Shown here: piece after piece, positions 1 to 8,374 of the stretch | Numbering within the stretch: the first letter of the stretch is position 1 | How the letters are laid out: the number at the start of each line of letters is the position of its first letter | Source of the DNA: Flavobacterium sp. | Lineage (GTDB): Bacteria > Bacteroidota > Bacteroidia > Flavobacteriales > Flavobacteriaceae | Length of the DNA stretch: 42,896 nt | Reading direction: 5' to 3' | NCBI GenBank assembly: GCA_017983975.1 | Contig: JAGOAL010000014.1 | Location: 1 to 42,896 of the forward strand | The notes under the pieces: model-generated | Databases searched by the model: none | What the model was told of the DNA's origin: nothing | What the model saw: the letters and a program-made list of their open reading frames with translations, nothing else | Program-made: the position numbers and the translations under genes

Positions 1-121
1 CACAAAACGTCTTATCTAGCCCCGATGGAAACGGCATCCTTTTATAAATCCTGAAAGGTTTATAAAAGATATAGTGCACAGCGGGACAAGTAGTCTTATG
101 GAAGACTGAATGCGTGCTGCA
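1..121 (+). ncRNA. Structured intergenic repeat / candidate small RNA (Flavo-1-like), possibly cut by window edge
   Basis: Non-coding stretch with clear secondary structure. A hairpin pairs 36-48 with 59-70 (arms TTTTATAAA/TTTATAAAA, C39 bulged). CCC at 21-23 can pair with GGG at 83-85 around it. A second hairpin, AGTCTT-atgg-AAGACT, lies at 92-107. The strings CCCGATGGAAACGGCATCCTTTT and AGCGGGA resemble, from memory, an element repeated in many flavobacterial genomes, perhaps the Rfam Flavo-1 family; that name is unverified. It lies just past the 3' end of the DUF4294 gene on the other strand. Strand is assigned from the remembered orientation of the element. Confidence 0.5.
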
Positions 122-143
122 AAAAAAAATAATCGGATTGGAT

Positions 144-788
144 TTATTTATTTTTCCAGTGGTTGTTTAAATTATCTATATTAATAGGTGTTGATGCTTC
201 TTGTCTTGAAAGTTGTCCTTGTCTAAAGGCGGTGTACAAAATGGCTTCAATGTTATAATCTTCTATTTCATCGTAGGGTTTGTAGGTAGCTCTTAAATTA
301 ATACTAAACATTCTGGCGGTTGAATTTGCCCAAAATGCTTTCCATCCGCTTTTGTAATGCTTAATTAAATCAAATGTTGACTCTCCGGTTTGACGGTGAA
401 TTAATTTGACTAATATTTTTCCGTCATTTCGGGATAATTTTTTTAATCTTGGTTCGAATTCTTCCTCCAAGTACTTTTCTACAATCTTGAAATATTTTTT
501 CTTTTCCTTAGTTGTTTTTAGCTTATTCATTGTCTCATTAAGCTGCGTAAGCTTTTCGGCAGTGAGTTTTGCATAGGGATACACTCTAAAGATTCTTCGT
601 TTAAGGATTAAGAGCGCTTTTTTGTCGTCACCTATTGTATAGGTTTTGTCTTTATTGATGGTGATTTCATTTAATTCGGTAGAAAAAACAATGGCCGAAT
701 CTAGTGCTGTCATTTTCAAAGTATCTTGTTCGGTTTGAGAAAAAACCGAAGTTGAAAGGAAAAATAAGAATAAAAATAATTTGTTCAT
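144..788 (-). CDS. DUF4294 domain-containing secreted protein
   Basis: 214 residues. A short signal peptide (MNKLFLFLFFLSTSVFSQ) points to export. The central part (about 60-200) carries the features I associate with DUF4294, a Bacteroidota-only family of unknown function: the block RRIFRVYPYAKLTAEKL, a basic helical stretch (KLKTTKEKKKYFKIVEKYLEEEFE), then GKILVKLIHRQTGESTFDLIK and FWANSTARMF. In flavobacteria this gene commonly precedes an M42 peptidase, and here it diverges from one across 112 bp. No catalytic motif is recognisable and no biochemical role is claimed. Confidence 0.8.
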   Translation of the reverse strand: MNKLFLFLFFLSTSVFSQTEQDTLKMTALDSAIVFSTELNEITINKDKTYTIGDDKKALLILKRRIFRVYPYAKLTAEKLTQLNETMNKLKTTKEKKKYFKIVEKYLEEEFEPRLKKLSRNDGKILVKLIHRQTGESTFDLIKHYKSGWKAFWANSTARMFSINLRATYKPYDEIEDYNIEAILYTAFRQGQLSRQEASTPINIDNLNNHWKNK

Positions 789-900
789 AGCGATATAAAA
801 TTTGATACTTTAATTAAATATCAAAAAGTAAACCAAAATTATTGAAATTATATGTAACTCTAAAGACTTATTCCTATTTTAGCAAAAAAAATATTTATAT

Positions 901-1995
901 ATGAGCACAAAATCTATATTAAATGAGTCGTCAATGGCTTTTTTAGAACGTTATTTAAATAATGCCTCACCAACTGGATATGAATCTGAAGGGCAAAAAA
1001 TTTGGATGAACTACTTAACACCTTATGTGGATACCTTTATAACTGATACTTACGGAAGTGCTGTGGGAGTTATTAATCCGGATGCACCTTTCAAAGTAGT
1101 CATTGAGGGTCATGCTGATGAAATTTCGTGGTATGTAAATTATATTACTGATGATGGTTTAATTTATGTCATTAGAAACGGTGGATCGGACCATCAAATT
1201 GCTCCGTCTAAACGCGTGAATATTCACACCAAAAAAGGAATTGTAAGAGGAGTATTTGGTTGGCCAGCGATTCATACGCGAGGGAGAAGTGGCAAAGAAG
1301 AAGTGGCTAAAATTGAAACCATTTTTATTGATTGTGGCTGTATGACAAAAGCCGAAGTGGAAGCATTAGGCATTCATGTGGGCTGTGTTATTACCTATCC
1401 AGATGAATTTGAAATATTAAACAACGATAAATTTGTTTGTAGAGCCATTGATAACCGAATGGGTGGCTTTATGATTGCTGAAGTAGCTCGTTTATTAAAG
1501 GAGAACAAAAAGAAATTGCCTTTTGGATTATACATCGTGAATTCGGTGCAAGAGGAAATTGGTTTGCGTGGCGCCGAAATGATTACGCAGCGCATTAAAC
1601 CCAACGTTGCCATCGTAACCGATGTTTGCCACGACACAACCACACCGATGATTGATAAAAAAATTGAAGGTGATTTAAAAATGGGTAATGGCCCTGTGAT
1701 TGCTTATGCGCCAGCTACACAAAATATTTTAAGAGAACTTATTGTAGATACTGCAGAAGCAAATAAAATTCCGTTTCAACGTCATGCAACTTCTCGCGTT
1801 ACTGGAACCGACACTGATGCGTTTGCTTATAGCAATGGCGGTGTGGCTTCAGCATTGATTTCCCTACCATTACGCTATATGCATACAACGGTTGAAATGG
1901 TTCACCGACAAGATGTAGAGCATGTAATTCAGTTGATTTATGAAACTTTATTAAAACTAGAAAACAATCACGATTTTTCATATTTTAAATCGTAA
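901..1995 (+). CDS. M42 family metallopeptidase (glutamyl/leucyl aminopeptidase-like)
   Basis: 364 residues, the usual length for M42 peptidases, cytoplasmic di-metal aminopeptidases that form tetrahedral assemblies and trim short peptides. Expected metal and catalytic positions are visible: H71 and D73 in GHADE, bridging D184 in RAIDNRMGG, the QEE pair E218/E219, D241 in VTDVCHD, and H328 in RYMHTT. No signal peptide. The ATG at 901 follows an AT-rich leader with a near-consensus -7 box (TATTTTAG). A rho-independent terminator follows directly, so it is probably transcribed alone. Substrate preference cannot be read from sequence. Confidence 0.93.
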   Translation: MSTKSILNESSMAFLERYLNNASPTGYESEGQKIWMNYLTPYVDTFITDTYGSAVGVINPDAPFKVVIEGHADEISWYVNYITDDGLIYVIRNGGSDHQIAPSKRVNIHTKKGIVRGVFGWPAIHTRGRSGKEEVAKIETIFIDCGCMTKAEVEALGIHVGCVITYPDEFEILNNDKFVCRAIDNRMGGFMIAEVARLLKENKKKLPFGLYIVNSVQEEIGLRGAEMITQRIKPNVAIVTDVCHDTTTPMIDKKIEGDLKMGNGPVIAYAPATQNILRELIVDTAEANKIPFQRHATSRVTGTDTDAFAYSNGGVASALISLPLRYMHTTVEMVHRQDVEHVIQLIYETLLKLENNHDFSYFKS

Positions 1996-2019
1996 TTAAG
2001 CTCAACAACTATATAGAAT

Positions 2020-2049
2020 AAAAATCCGAAATTGATTCGGATTTTTTTT
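2020..2049 (+). terminator. Rho-independent terminator after M42 peptidase
   Basis: Perfect 11-bp stem AAAAATCCGAA (2020-2030) / TTCGGATTTTT (2036-2046), 5-nt loop, running into eight Ts. It sits 25 bp after the peptidase stop and before the ECF promoter. Confidence 0.9.
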
Positions 2050-2072
2050 ATCTTCAAAATTTAAATAAAACT

Positions 2073-2097
2073 GTAACAATTCAAAATTAATATTGTC
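2073..2097 (+). promoter_or_regulatory. Candidate ECF-type promoter of the sigma operon
   Basis: GTAAC (2073-2077), 16-nt spacer, TGTC (2094-2097), 33 bp before the sigma start codon. ECF sigma factors typically read an AAC-containing -35 box and a CGTC-like -10 box at 16-17 bp spacing. The same layout is found before the other ECF gene of this window (14430-14454), which supports autoregulation. Inference from pattern only. Confidence 0.55.
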
Positions 2098-2130
2098 TTT
2101 AGAAGAAGAGACATTTGCAAACAACAACAA

Positions 2131-2685
2131 TTGGGAAATAAAAATTTAGACATATCATTTTTATTACAGCAATGTAGAGAAGGCAATCAAAAAGCCCAAT
2201 TTACAGTGTACCAATTATATTGTAAATCAATGTACAATGTAGCTTTTAGAATTGTTAATCAAACTGAAATTGCAGAAGAAATTATGCAAGATAGTTTCTT
2301 AAAAGCCTTTATAAAGTTAGATTCATTTAGCGGAAAAGTAACTTTTGGTGCTTGGTTGAAAAAAATAGTGATTCACAATAGTATCAATGAATTAAAAAAA
2401 ATAAATAAATATCCTTTTGAAACTATATCTGAACATTTAAGTGAAGAAATTGAGGAAACTTTTGAAATAGGGTCTTGGAATGAACTAAAAGCCAATCATA
2501 TTTTAAAAATAATGCAAGAACTTAAGCCAAATTATAAACTAATCTTGACTTTATTTTTTATAGAAGGATATGATTTAGAAGAAATTGCAACTATTTTATC
2601 GATATCCAATGAAAATTGTAGAACAACCATGAGCAGAGCAAAAACAAGTTTAAGAAAAAAATACACCGAATATGTCAAATCATAA
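2131..2685 (+). CDS. RNA polymerase sigma-70 factor, ECF subfamily
   Basis: 184 residues. Region sigma2 at about 20-90 has the core-binding pattern (YNVAFRIVNQTEIAEEIMQDSFLKAF), and sigma4 at about 120-180 has the helix-turn-helix (ILTLFFIEGYDLEEIATILSISNENCRTTMSRAK). No long extra domain, so this is a standard ECF factor directing RNA polymerase to a stress or envelope regulon. The start is the TTG at 2131; no ATG gives a full sigma2 domain. It overlaps the next gene, its presumed anti-sigma factor, by 14 bp, indicating translational coupling. Target genes probably include its own operon. Confidence 0.9.
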   Translation: MGNKNLDISFLLQQCREGNQKAQFTVYQLYCKSMYNVAFRIVNQTEIAEEIMQDSFLKAFIKLDSFSGKVTFGAWLKKIVIHNSINELKKINKYPFETISEHLSEEIEETFEIGSWNELKANHILKIMQELKPNYKLILTLFFIEGYDLEEIATILSISNENCRTTMSRAKTSLRKKYTEYVKS

Positions 2686-3187
2686 TTTAGAAGCTATTTT
2701 TAATAACCATAATTGGGATATTGAAGAACCATCAGCAGGACATGAAAAGCGATTTTCGGAAAAACTTAACGCTTTTAAACCGAAAAAGAAAAAAAACTAT
2801 TGGACTGCAATTGGTATTGCTGCTTCCTTCTTATTAGGAATTAGTATTTTATATTTCTCAAGTCTTCCGCAAGAAAAAGAAGTAGTTTTTTCGCCACAAG
2901 TACAAGAAACACACGATTATTTTTCGTCGATACTTACAGCAGAGGTTTCAAATTTGAAAAAACTTGAAAATCCGGCAACTAAAATGATGATTGAAGATGC
3001 TTTACTAGAAATGGAACGGCTAGAAAAAGATTATGAATCCTTAAAAATAGAAATTCGTAAAAATGGTGAAAATAAACAAATTGTTTTTGCAATGATTACC
3101 AATATGCAAACCCGAATTTCCTTTATAAAACAAGTATTAGAACAAGTAGAACAACTAAATTCTCAGTCCAATGAAAACAATGCATAA
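2672..3187 (+). CDS. Putative membrane anti-sigma factor
   Basis: 171 residues. A cytosolic N-terminus (1-44) is followed by one membrane helix at about 45-65 (TAIGIAASFLLGISILYF), then a mostly helical extracytoplasmic part ending in an amphipathic stretch (KMMIEDALLEMERLEKDYES). That is the layout of Bacteroidota anti-sigma proteins that hold an ECF factor at the inner membrane. No FecR domain or zinc motif is seen. Evidence for the role is position: overlap with the sigma gene upstream and 17-bp overlap with the secreted protein downstream. The TM segment resembles that of the anti-sigma-like gene at 13463-13909. Confidence 0.65.
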   Translation: MSNHNLEAIFNNHNWDIEEPSAGHEKRFSEKLNAFKPKKKKNYWTAIGIAASFLLGISILYFSSLPQEKEVVFSPQVQETHDYFSSILTAEVSNLKKLENPATKMMIEDALLEMERLEKDYESLKIEIRKNGENKQIVFAMITNMQTRISFIKQVLEQVEQLNSQSNENNA

Positions 3188-4232
3188 ATTTCTTATTATT
3201 TTAATTTTACTCCCTATAGCCGGAAAAGCTTTCAATGGCGATAAAGATTTTACGAAAGAAAAAAATATTACGAAGGTATTTTCGGTTAATTCTGAATCAA
3301 CATTGGCTGTATCTAATTCCTATGGAAACATAAATGTCTATTTGTGGGACGAAAATAAAATTTCGATTCAAGTTCAAATTAAAGTTTCTGGAAATTCAGA
3401 AAAAAAAGTAATTGAACGACTGGAGGATATTGACGTAAATTTCAACAATACATCTTCACGAGTAATGGCAATTACTGAATTAAACGGAACAAATTGGCGC
3501 GGAAATTCAAATTTGAGTTATGAAATAAATTATATTGTTAAAATTCCAAGAAATGCATCGGTAGATTTAACCAACAAATATGGAAACATTTCGATTGATA
3601 AATTGAATGGAAACTTAGACGTTGATAGTAAATATGGAAGCTTGTTTTTAGGTCAAATTAATGGAAAGACCAATCGTATTACTATGGCGTATTCCCAAAA
3701 TTCGAGTATTGCAAGCATCGAAAAACTACAATTGAATTCTCAGTATTCGGAAATTGATATTACTAATGGCGAACAAATAAACGTAAGCGGAAATTATAAT
3801 ACCATTAATTATCAGACTTTAAATTCGCTACAGGTTTCTTCAAATTACACAAAAATCAAAGGCTCAACGGTATCAAAAACTACGATAAGTGGCAATTATC
3901 TCACCATAAAATTAGGTACAGTTGATCATTCTGCGGCCATAAATTCAAACTACAGTGATATTCAATTGGACACAAATAGTAAAACCGATTTAATTGATAT
4001 CAATGGAAATTATTCAAATTCAAAAATTACGTTGGGTCCCGATTTTGCATTTGATTTAAAATTAAATATGAAATATGGCACTTTTAAAGAAAATTTAGGA
4101 ATGCGATTAAAGTATACCGATAAATACGAAAAAAATAATACCAAAATCTTCACTGGATATCATATTTCTTCTGGAAAAGCGAAGGTTTCAATTACAACCA
4201 ATTATGGAAATATTCAATTACTAAATCAATAA
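3171..4232 (+). CDS. Secreted DUF4097-like beta-repeat protein
   Basis: 353 residues with a signal peptide (MHKFLIILILLPIAGKAF from the inner ATG at 3180, an alternative start). From about residue 40 on it is built from short beta-repeats of about 20 residues with an Asn-Tyr or Lys-Tyr corner (NKYGNISI, SKYGSLFL, SSNYTKIK, SGNYLTIK, NSNYSDIQ, NGNYSNSK), as in the DUF4097 right-handed beta-helix families. No enzyme motif. It is third gene of the ECF operon and probably a cell-envelope effector or sensor; the function is unknown. Confidence 0.75.
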   Translation: MKTMHKFLIILILLPIAGKAFNGDKDFTKEKNITKVFSVNSESTLAVSNSYGNINVYLWDENKISIQVQIKVSGNSEKKVIERLEDIDVNFNNTSSRVMAITELNGTNWRGNSNLSYEINYIVKIPRNASVDLTNKYGNISIDKLNGNLDVDSKYGSLFLGQINGKTNRITMAYSQNSSIASIEKLQLNSQYSEIDITNGEQINVSGNYNTINYQTLNSLQVSSNYTKIKGSTVSKTTISGNYLTIKLGTVDHSAAINSNYSDIQLDTNSKTDLIDINGNYSNSKITLGPDFAFDLKLNMKYGTFKENLGMRLKYTDKYEKNNTKIFTGYHISSGKAKVSITTNYGNIQLLNQ

Positions 4233-4235
4233 ATT

Positions 4236-4955
4236 ATGACAAAAATTGCCCTTGCAGTAGCACTTATTAGCTTTTCATTTTGTGAAGCACAAAACTGGAA
4301 ACAAGAAAAAATTAGAGAATCGGGAAACCAAATTACGAGCAATCGTTCTACCCCTGAATATGACCAAATTGCCGTTAGCGGTTCTTTCCAAGTTACATTA
4401 GTAGCCGGAAAAGAAGGTAACATTTCGATAACTGGAGATGAAAATATTATTTCACATGTTGTGACTGAAGTTGAAAACAACGAACTAAAAATTTACTTTG
4501 AGAAGAAAAAAAATTACTCCTATAAATCTAAAATTACAATCGAAGTACCTTTTGAAAGTATCAATACGATCCATTTTACAGGTTCGGGAGATATTACAAC
4601 TAAAAACACTATTGTTGCTGATAATTTTAACGTGCATTTAACGGGTTCAGGAGATGCAATTTTAGACTTGAAAACTACAAAAACAACAACTTCAGTTGCT
4701 GGTTCTGGTGATATCGTACTTTCTGGAACATCAACTGATTTAAAAGCATCGGTGGCCGGATCGGGTGATTTAGATTGTTCTAAATTAGTGGTTGAAAACG
4801 CAACAGCAGATGTGGCGGGTTCTGGAGATATTAAAGTAAACTGTACACAAAAACTTACTGCAGGTGTAGCTGGAAGTGGTAGCGTTAAATACAAAGGTAA
4901 ACCTGAAACAATAGAAAAATCTATTGCTGGATCAGGAGATATTGAAGGATTTTAA
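4236..4955 (+). CDS. Head-GIN domain (DUF2807) secreted protein with GSGD repeats
   Basis: 239 residues. A signal peptide (MTKIALAVALISFSFCEAQ) is followed by a DUF2807 / putative auto-transporter adhesin head-GIN region. The motif (A/T)GSGD recurs about every 20 residues from about residue 112 to the end (seven copies plus one GSGS), one per predicted beta-helix turn. Proteins of this family are exported in Bacteroidota; adhesion is suggested by the family name but not shown. Only 3 bp separate it from the DUF4097 gene; it ends the ECF operon and is followed by a strong terminator. Confidence 0.85.
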   Translation: MTKIALAVALISFSFCEAQNWKQEKIRESGNQITSNRSTPEYDQIAVSGSFQVTLVAGKEGNISITGDENIISHVVTEVENNELKIYFEKKKNYSYKSKITIEVPFESINTIHFTGSGDITTKNTIVADNFNVHLTGSGDAILDLKTTKTTTSVAGSGDIVLSGTSTDLKASVAGSGDLDCSKLVVENATADVAGSGDIKVNCTQKLTAGVAGSGSVKYKGKPETIEKSIAGSGDIEGF

Positions 4956-4992
4956 TTTTTTTTAAGTATCCTTTTATTGACAATATTCCAAA

Positions 4993-5022
4993 AAAAATCC
5001 CAATCGTTTGATTGGGATTTTT
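4993..5022 (+). terminator. Bidirectional rho-independent terminator
   Basis: Perfect 13-bp stem AAAAATCCCAATC (4993-5005) / GATTGGGATTTTT (5010-5022) with loop GTTT. It lies between the convergent head-GIN and FKBP genes, with A and T tracts on both sides. The same 30-nt sequence occurs again at 35760-35789. Confidence 0.92.
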
Positions 5023-5040
5023 GTATTTCTTCAAAAACTA

Positions 5041-6024
5041 TTAACGACAATTTTTATCTAAATGCTTTCTTACTCTAGTTGAAAGAGTATAATCATTTGA
5101 ACAACTAGGAATTCCTTTTCGATCATCATAAGGCGTTGCAGGATTATCTACTGCGGCACCATCATAAGGATAATATTTTGTTTTTTGAGTAGTCCCATCC
5201 ATATAGGTAAAGGCTATTTCAACTTTAGTTAAAACGCCATCTGCATCATCATCTACATCGAGATAATTTGGCAATTTATCACCATCAGTATCTAAAGCAG
5301 TTGCATTAAAATTTGCTCCATATTCTATTCTAGAAGGTATTTGATCTCTATCGTGATCTCTATATCGCTGGTTGTACAATTTAAAATTAAATATCAAAGG
5401 AGAATAAGATGCAATATTTCCTGTTGCAGTATTAAAATAACCTAATCCAGAAGGTAAAAACATAACTCCTGCCCCATAGTTTTGGAATGAAACCGTACCA
5501 TCTGTATTAACAGTATGAGTTCCCGTTTTGAATAATGGAATGATTTCTCCCCAACCTTTAATAACATCTTCTAATGTAAACCATACTGGTGAATCAGATT
5601 GATCAAATACATTTTGTGTGTAAGTATCTATATTATTAGTGGTCGTTTTTGTAAATGTATTTCCTTTGTAAGCTACAAATGAAGAATCTACTCGAGTTGG
5701 ACTTTCGCCAGTTCCTTCACGCAATTTTAAATAATATATTTTATAAGTAATGTCGTGAAAGTTTCTTTCAACATGCTCTAAATTTGACATTTGAGATATT
5801 GGAGTTTGAGTTCCTCCTGCAGGTATTTGAGTAAAAGTCGTGTTATAATCGGCATCAACTGTCACATAATGAGTATTTAAAAAAGCTTCAATTTTAGCCA
5901 AATCTTCAGGATACACTTCAGCATAAGGTCTAGCAGGTGGAGCCGATACATTATCAGCTTCCTGACACGAAAAAATACTGCTCGTAAAAACGATTACTAA
6001 TACTAATTTAACAAGGGTTTTCAT
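5041..6024 (-). CDS. FKBP-type peptidyl-prolyl isomerase lipoprotein
   Basis: 327 residues. The lipobox IFSC places the lipidated Cys at position 20, so it is membrane-anchored and outside the cytoplasm. An FKBP-like domain spans about 95-225 with the usual hallmarks FTLEDVIKGWGEIIPLF, FLPSGLGYF and LIFNFKLYN. After it come Asp-rich segments (DTDGDKLPNYLDVDDDADGV, about 252-271) that look like thrombospondin type-3 calcium loops. It probably assists folding of exported proteins; such lipoproteins occur near gliding and secretion genes in this phylum, but none of those is adjacent here. Confidence 0.85.
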   Translation of the reverse strand: MKTLVKLVLVIVFTSSIFSCQEADNVSAPPARPYAEVYPEDLAKIEAFLNTHYVTVDADYNTTFTQIPAGGTQTPISQMSNLEHVERNFHDITYKIYYLKLREGTGESPTRVDSSFVAYKGNTFTKTTTNNIDTYTQNVFDQSDSPVWFTLEDVIKGWGEIIPLFKTGTHTVNTDGTVSFQNYGAGVMFLPSGLGYFNTATGNIASYSPLIFNFKLYNQRYRDHDRDQIPSRIEYGANFNATALDTDGDKLPNYLDVDDDADGVLTKVEIAFTYMDGTTQKTKYYPYDGAAVDNPATPYDDRKGIPSCSNDYTLSTRVRKHLDKNCR

Positions 6025-6104
6025 TATTCTATTTTTTTATAGGGCGCAAGATACAATTTTCATTTATTTTTGTAGAAATATTAACACGGATTTTTGATTT
6101 AAAT

Positions 6105-6500
6105 ATGAGAATTGACAAATATTTATGGTGCATACGCTATTACAAAACCCGAAGTATTGCAACAGAAGCTTCTAAAAAAGGACATATTACCGTTAATGGG
6201 CAAGTCGCTAAGCCCTCTAGAGAAGTATTTCCTATGGATAAAATTACACTTCGAAAAGATCAAATTAATTATAAATTAACCGTGTTAGATATTCCGTTGA
6301 ATCGATTAGGAGCAAAACTTGTTGACCTTTATCGTAAAGATGAAACTCCTGCAGAAGCGTTTGAACATATTGCACTAATGAAACTCTCTAAAGAACATTA
6401 CAGAGCAAATGGTACTGGGAGACCTACAAAAAAAGAACGCAGGGATATTGATGATTTTATTAGCGATGATTTTGAAAACGAAAATGTAGAAGAACTATGA
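6105..6500 (+). CDS. S4-domain RNA-binding protein (Hsp15/RqcP-like)
   Basis: 131 residues. The N-terminal S4 fold is plain (MRIDKYLWCIRYYKTRSIAT, then KKGHITVNGQVAKPSREV), with a basic, charged tail. The family includes Hsp15 (HslR), which binds stalled 50S subunits carrying nascent chains; I infer a ribosome-associated role. A -7 box TATTTTTG at 6065-6072 lies 33 bp upstream. It overlaps the methyltransferase gene by the 4-bp ATGA, so the two are translationally coupled. Confidence 0.85.
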   Translation: MRIDKYLWCIRYYKTRSIATEASKKGHITVNGQVAKPSREVFPMDKITLRKDQINYKLTVLDIPLNRLGAKLVDLYRKDETPAEAFEHIALMKLSKEHYRANGTGRPTKKERRDIDDFISDDFENENVEEL

Positions 6501-7063
6501 ATTATTGGGAAGAGCGCTACCAAAAAAATGAAACAGGTTGGGATATAGGCTCAATATCAACGCCGCTGAAAGAATATATTGATCAATTAACTGACAAAAA
6601 ATGCCGCATTTTAGTTCCTGGAGCAGGAAATGGATATGAATTTGATTATCTAATCAGTAAAGGATTTAGTAATGTATTTGTAGTAGATATTGCTATTTCA
6701 CCCTTAAATAATATTGCTAAAAGAAATCCGGCAATGACTTCAAATCTATTACATCAAGATTTTTTTACCTTGAATGAAAAATTTGATTTGGTGTTAGAAC
6801 AAACATTTTTTTGTGCCATTTCACCCGAAATGAGAGCTGATTATGCAACTAAAATGAATGAAATACTGAATCCGAAAGGAAAAATTGCAGGTTTATTATT
6901 TGACTTTCCACTAACACAAGAAGGTCCGCCTTATGGAGGCTCAAAAGACGAATATCTAGCTCTATTTTCTGAAAAATTTACAATAAAAATCATTGAAAGA
7001 GCACATAATTCAATAAAACCTAGACAAAATAAAGAACTCTTTTTTATCTTTGAAAAAAAATAA
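6497..7063 (+). CDS. SAM-dependent methyltransferase, TPMT-like
   Basis: 188 residues. It opens with the thiopurine-methyltransferase-family signature (WEERYQKNETGWDIG), followed by the SAM-binding glycine loop (ILVPGAGNGYEFDYL, about 38-52) and the acidic end of beta-2 (VFVVDIA). Class I Rossmann fold; the natural acceptor is unknown, as it usually is for bacterial TPMT relatives, and thiol, halide or tellurite substrates are all possible. It starts inside the stop codon of the S4 gene, and the phosphoribosyltransferase follows after 8 bp. Confidence 0.85.
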   Translation: MNYWEERYQKNETGWDIGSISTPLKEYIDQLTDKKCRILVPGAGNGYEFDYLISKGFSNVFVVDIAISPLNNIAKRNPAMTSNLLHQDFFTLNEKFDLVLEQTFFCAISPEMRADYATKMNEILNPKGKIAGLLFDFPLTQEGPPYGGSKDEYLALFSEKFTIKIIERAHNSIKPRQNKELFFIFEKK

Positions 7064-7071
7064 CACTTCTC

Positions 7072-7566
7072 ATGAAAAATATTATTTTAACTGATACTGA
7101 AATAAGTCACAAAACAAAAAGAATAGCGTATCAAATTTACGAAACATTTAGTAATGAAAGTGAAGTAATTTTAGCAGGAATTGCTTCAAATGGCTATATT
7201 TTTGCACAAAAAATAGCACATGAGTTGACCCAAATTTCAGATCTTAAAGTGACGCTTTGTGAAGTTAAAATTAACAAACAAAACCCAAAAGATGCCATCC
7301 TAACTTCCATTTCAAAGGAAGAATATGAAAACAAAGGATTGGTATTAATCGATGATGTATTAAATTCGGGAACTACTTTAATTTATGGTGTTAAACATTT
7401 TTTAGAAGTATCGCTCAGCAAATTTAAAACCGCTGTTTTAGTAGACCGAAACCATAAAAAATACCCTGTAAAAGCAGATTTTAAAGGGATATCTCTATCA
7501 ACCTCATTACAAGAGCACATTCACGTTGTTTTTGATGAAAATGAATCTTATGCTTATCTATCTTAA
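7072..7566 (+). CDS. Phosphoribosyltransferase family protein
   Basis: 164 residues with the type I PRTase fold. The PRPP-binding loop is clear at about 86-99 (LVLIDDVLNSGTTL), with the preceding hydrophobic strand and a C-terminal hood. It resembles PyrR/hypoxanthine-type enzymes but lacks features that would fix the base. Last gene of a three-gene + strand run (S4, methyltransferase, PRTase). Its last 9 bp overlap the 3' end of the convergent shikimate kinase gene. Confidence 0.85.
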   Translation: MKNIILTDTEISHKTKRIAYQIYETFSNESEVILAGIASNGYIFAQKIAHELTQISDLKVTLCEVKINKQNPKDAILTSISKEEYENKGLVLIDDVLNSGTTLIYGVKHFLEVSLSKFKTAVLVDRNHKKYPVKADFKGISLSTSLQEHIHVVFDENESYAYLS

Positions 7567-8073
7567 TTGTTGCACAATTTCATCAACTAATTGATCAACC
7601 GACTTTTCATCAATAGCAACTACATGATTTACTTGATGATAATAATAAGAACGATCAAATAAATGCTTATTTACAAAATCTAGCAATTCGTCTTTGTTTA
7701 ATGATGCTACTAATGGTCGGGATTCTTTTTCAACTTGAAGTCTTTCTACAAGTTTAGCCGAAGTTGCCTTTAAATAAAACGAAACTACTCCATCTTGCAG
7801 TAATAATTCATGATTATTATAGTAACATGGTGTTCCTCCACCAAGACTTAAAACAATAGATTCGTCTTTATGTAGAATTTGCTTTAGTATTTTATTTTCT
7901 GATTTTCTAAAATAGAGTTCGCCTTTTTTTTCAAACAAATCAGATATTGATAATTGTTCAATATCTTCAATAACTGCATCTAAATCATAAAAGGGAATTC
8001 CTAATTGTAATCCCAATAGTTTTCCAACTGAAGACTTTCCGCTGCCCATATATCCTACTAAAACTACTTTCAT
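7558..8073 (-). CDS. aroK: Shikimate kinase
   Basis: 171 residues, normal for AroK/AroL. Phosphorylates shikimate at the 3-hydroxyl with ATP in the chorismate pathway. Visible: Walker A GYMGSGKS (7-14), the shikimate-binding DLD region (PFYDLDAVIE), FRKSE (R57 region), the LSLGGGTPCY glycine loop and the lid arginine segment (ESRPLV). Cytoplasmic. Convergent with the PRTase gene, and it diverges from the tRNA cluster. Confidence 0.95.
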   Translation of the reverse strand: MKVVLVGYMGSGKSSVGKLLGLQLGIPFYDLDAVIEDIEQLSISDLFEKKGELYFRKSENKILKQILHKDESIVLSLGGGTPCYYNNHELLLQDGVVSFYLKATSAKLVERLQVEKESRPLVASLNKDELLDFVNKHLFDRSYYYHQVNHVVAIDEKSVDQLVDEIVQQLR

Positions 8074-8148
8074 GATATAAATAATCCCTTATAAATTAGG
8101 GAGTTAAAAAATTAATTCTAAAAAAAGACAAATTTATAATAAAAACCT

Positions 8149-8179
8149 ATTGAAAAACGAATTTATGTTACTATATTTG
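8149..8179 (+). promoter_or_regulatory. Promoter of the tRNA cluster
   Basis: ATTG (8149-8152), 19-nt spacer, TATATTTG (8172-8179), matching the Bacteroidota consensus TTTG-N19-TAnnTTTG except for one base. It lies 22 bp before the first tRNA-Lys. Confidence 0.75.
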
Positions 8180-8201
8180 CACCCGCATTCAAGAAAATAT
8201 T

Positions 8202-8274
8202 GACTTGGTAGCTCAGCTGGTAGAGCACATCACTTTTAATGATGGGGTCCTGGGTTCGAATCCCAGCCAGGTCA
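8202..8274 (+). tRNA. tRNA-Lys (anticodon TTT)
   Basis: 73-nt cloverleaf: acceptor GACTTGG/CCAGGTC with one G-T pair, D arm with AGCTCAGCTGGTAGAGC, anticodon loop CTTTTAA (anticodon TTT), T arm CTGGG-TTCGAAT-CCCAG, discriminator A. The CCA end is not encoded. Confidence 0.98.
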
Positions 8275-8300
8275 CTACTAAAACACATCTTGAACGCACC

Positions 8301-8373
8301 GACTTGGTAGCTCAGCTGGTAGAGCACATCACTTTTAATGATGGGGTCCTGGGTTCGAATCCCAGCCAGGTCA
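8301..8373 (+). tRNA. tRNA-Lys (anticodon TTT), second identical copy
   Basis: Identical over all 73 nt to the copy at 8202-8274, 26 nt downstream: a recent tandem duplication or one kept identical by gene conversion. CCA not encoded. Directly followed by a 17-bp hairpin. Confidence 0.98.
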
Positions 8374-8374
8374 C

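Noticed and set aside
4520..4894. 124-residue antisense frame in the head-GIN gene
   Set aside because: Its repeated SPEPAT is simply the reverse reading of the GSGD repeat codons.
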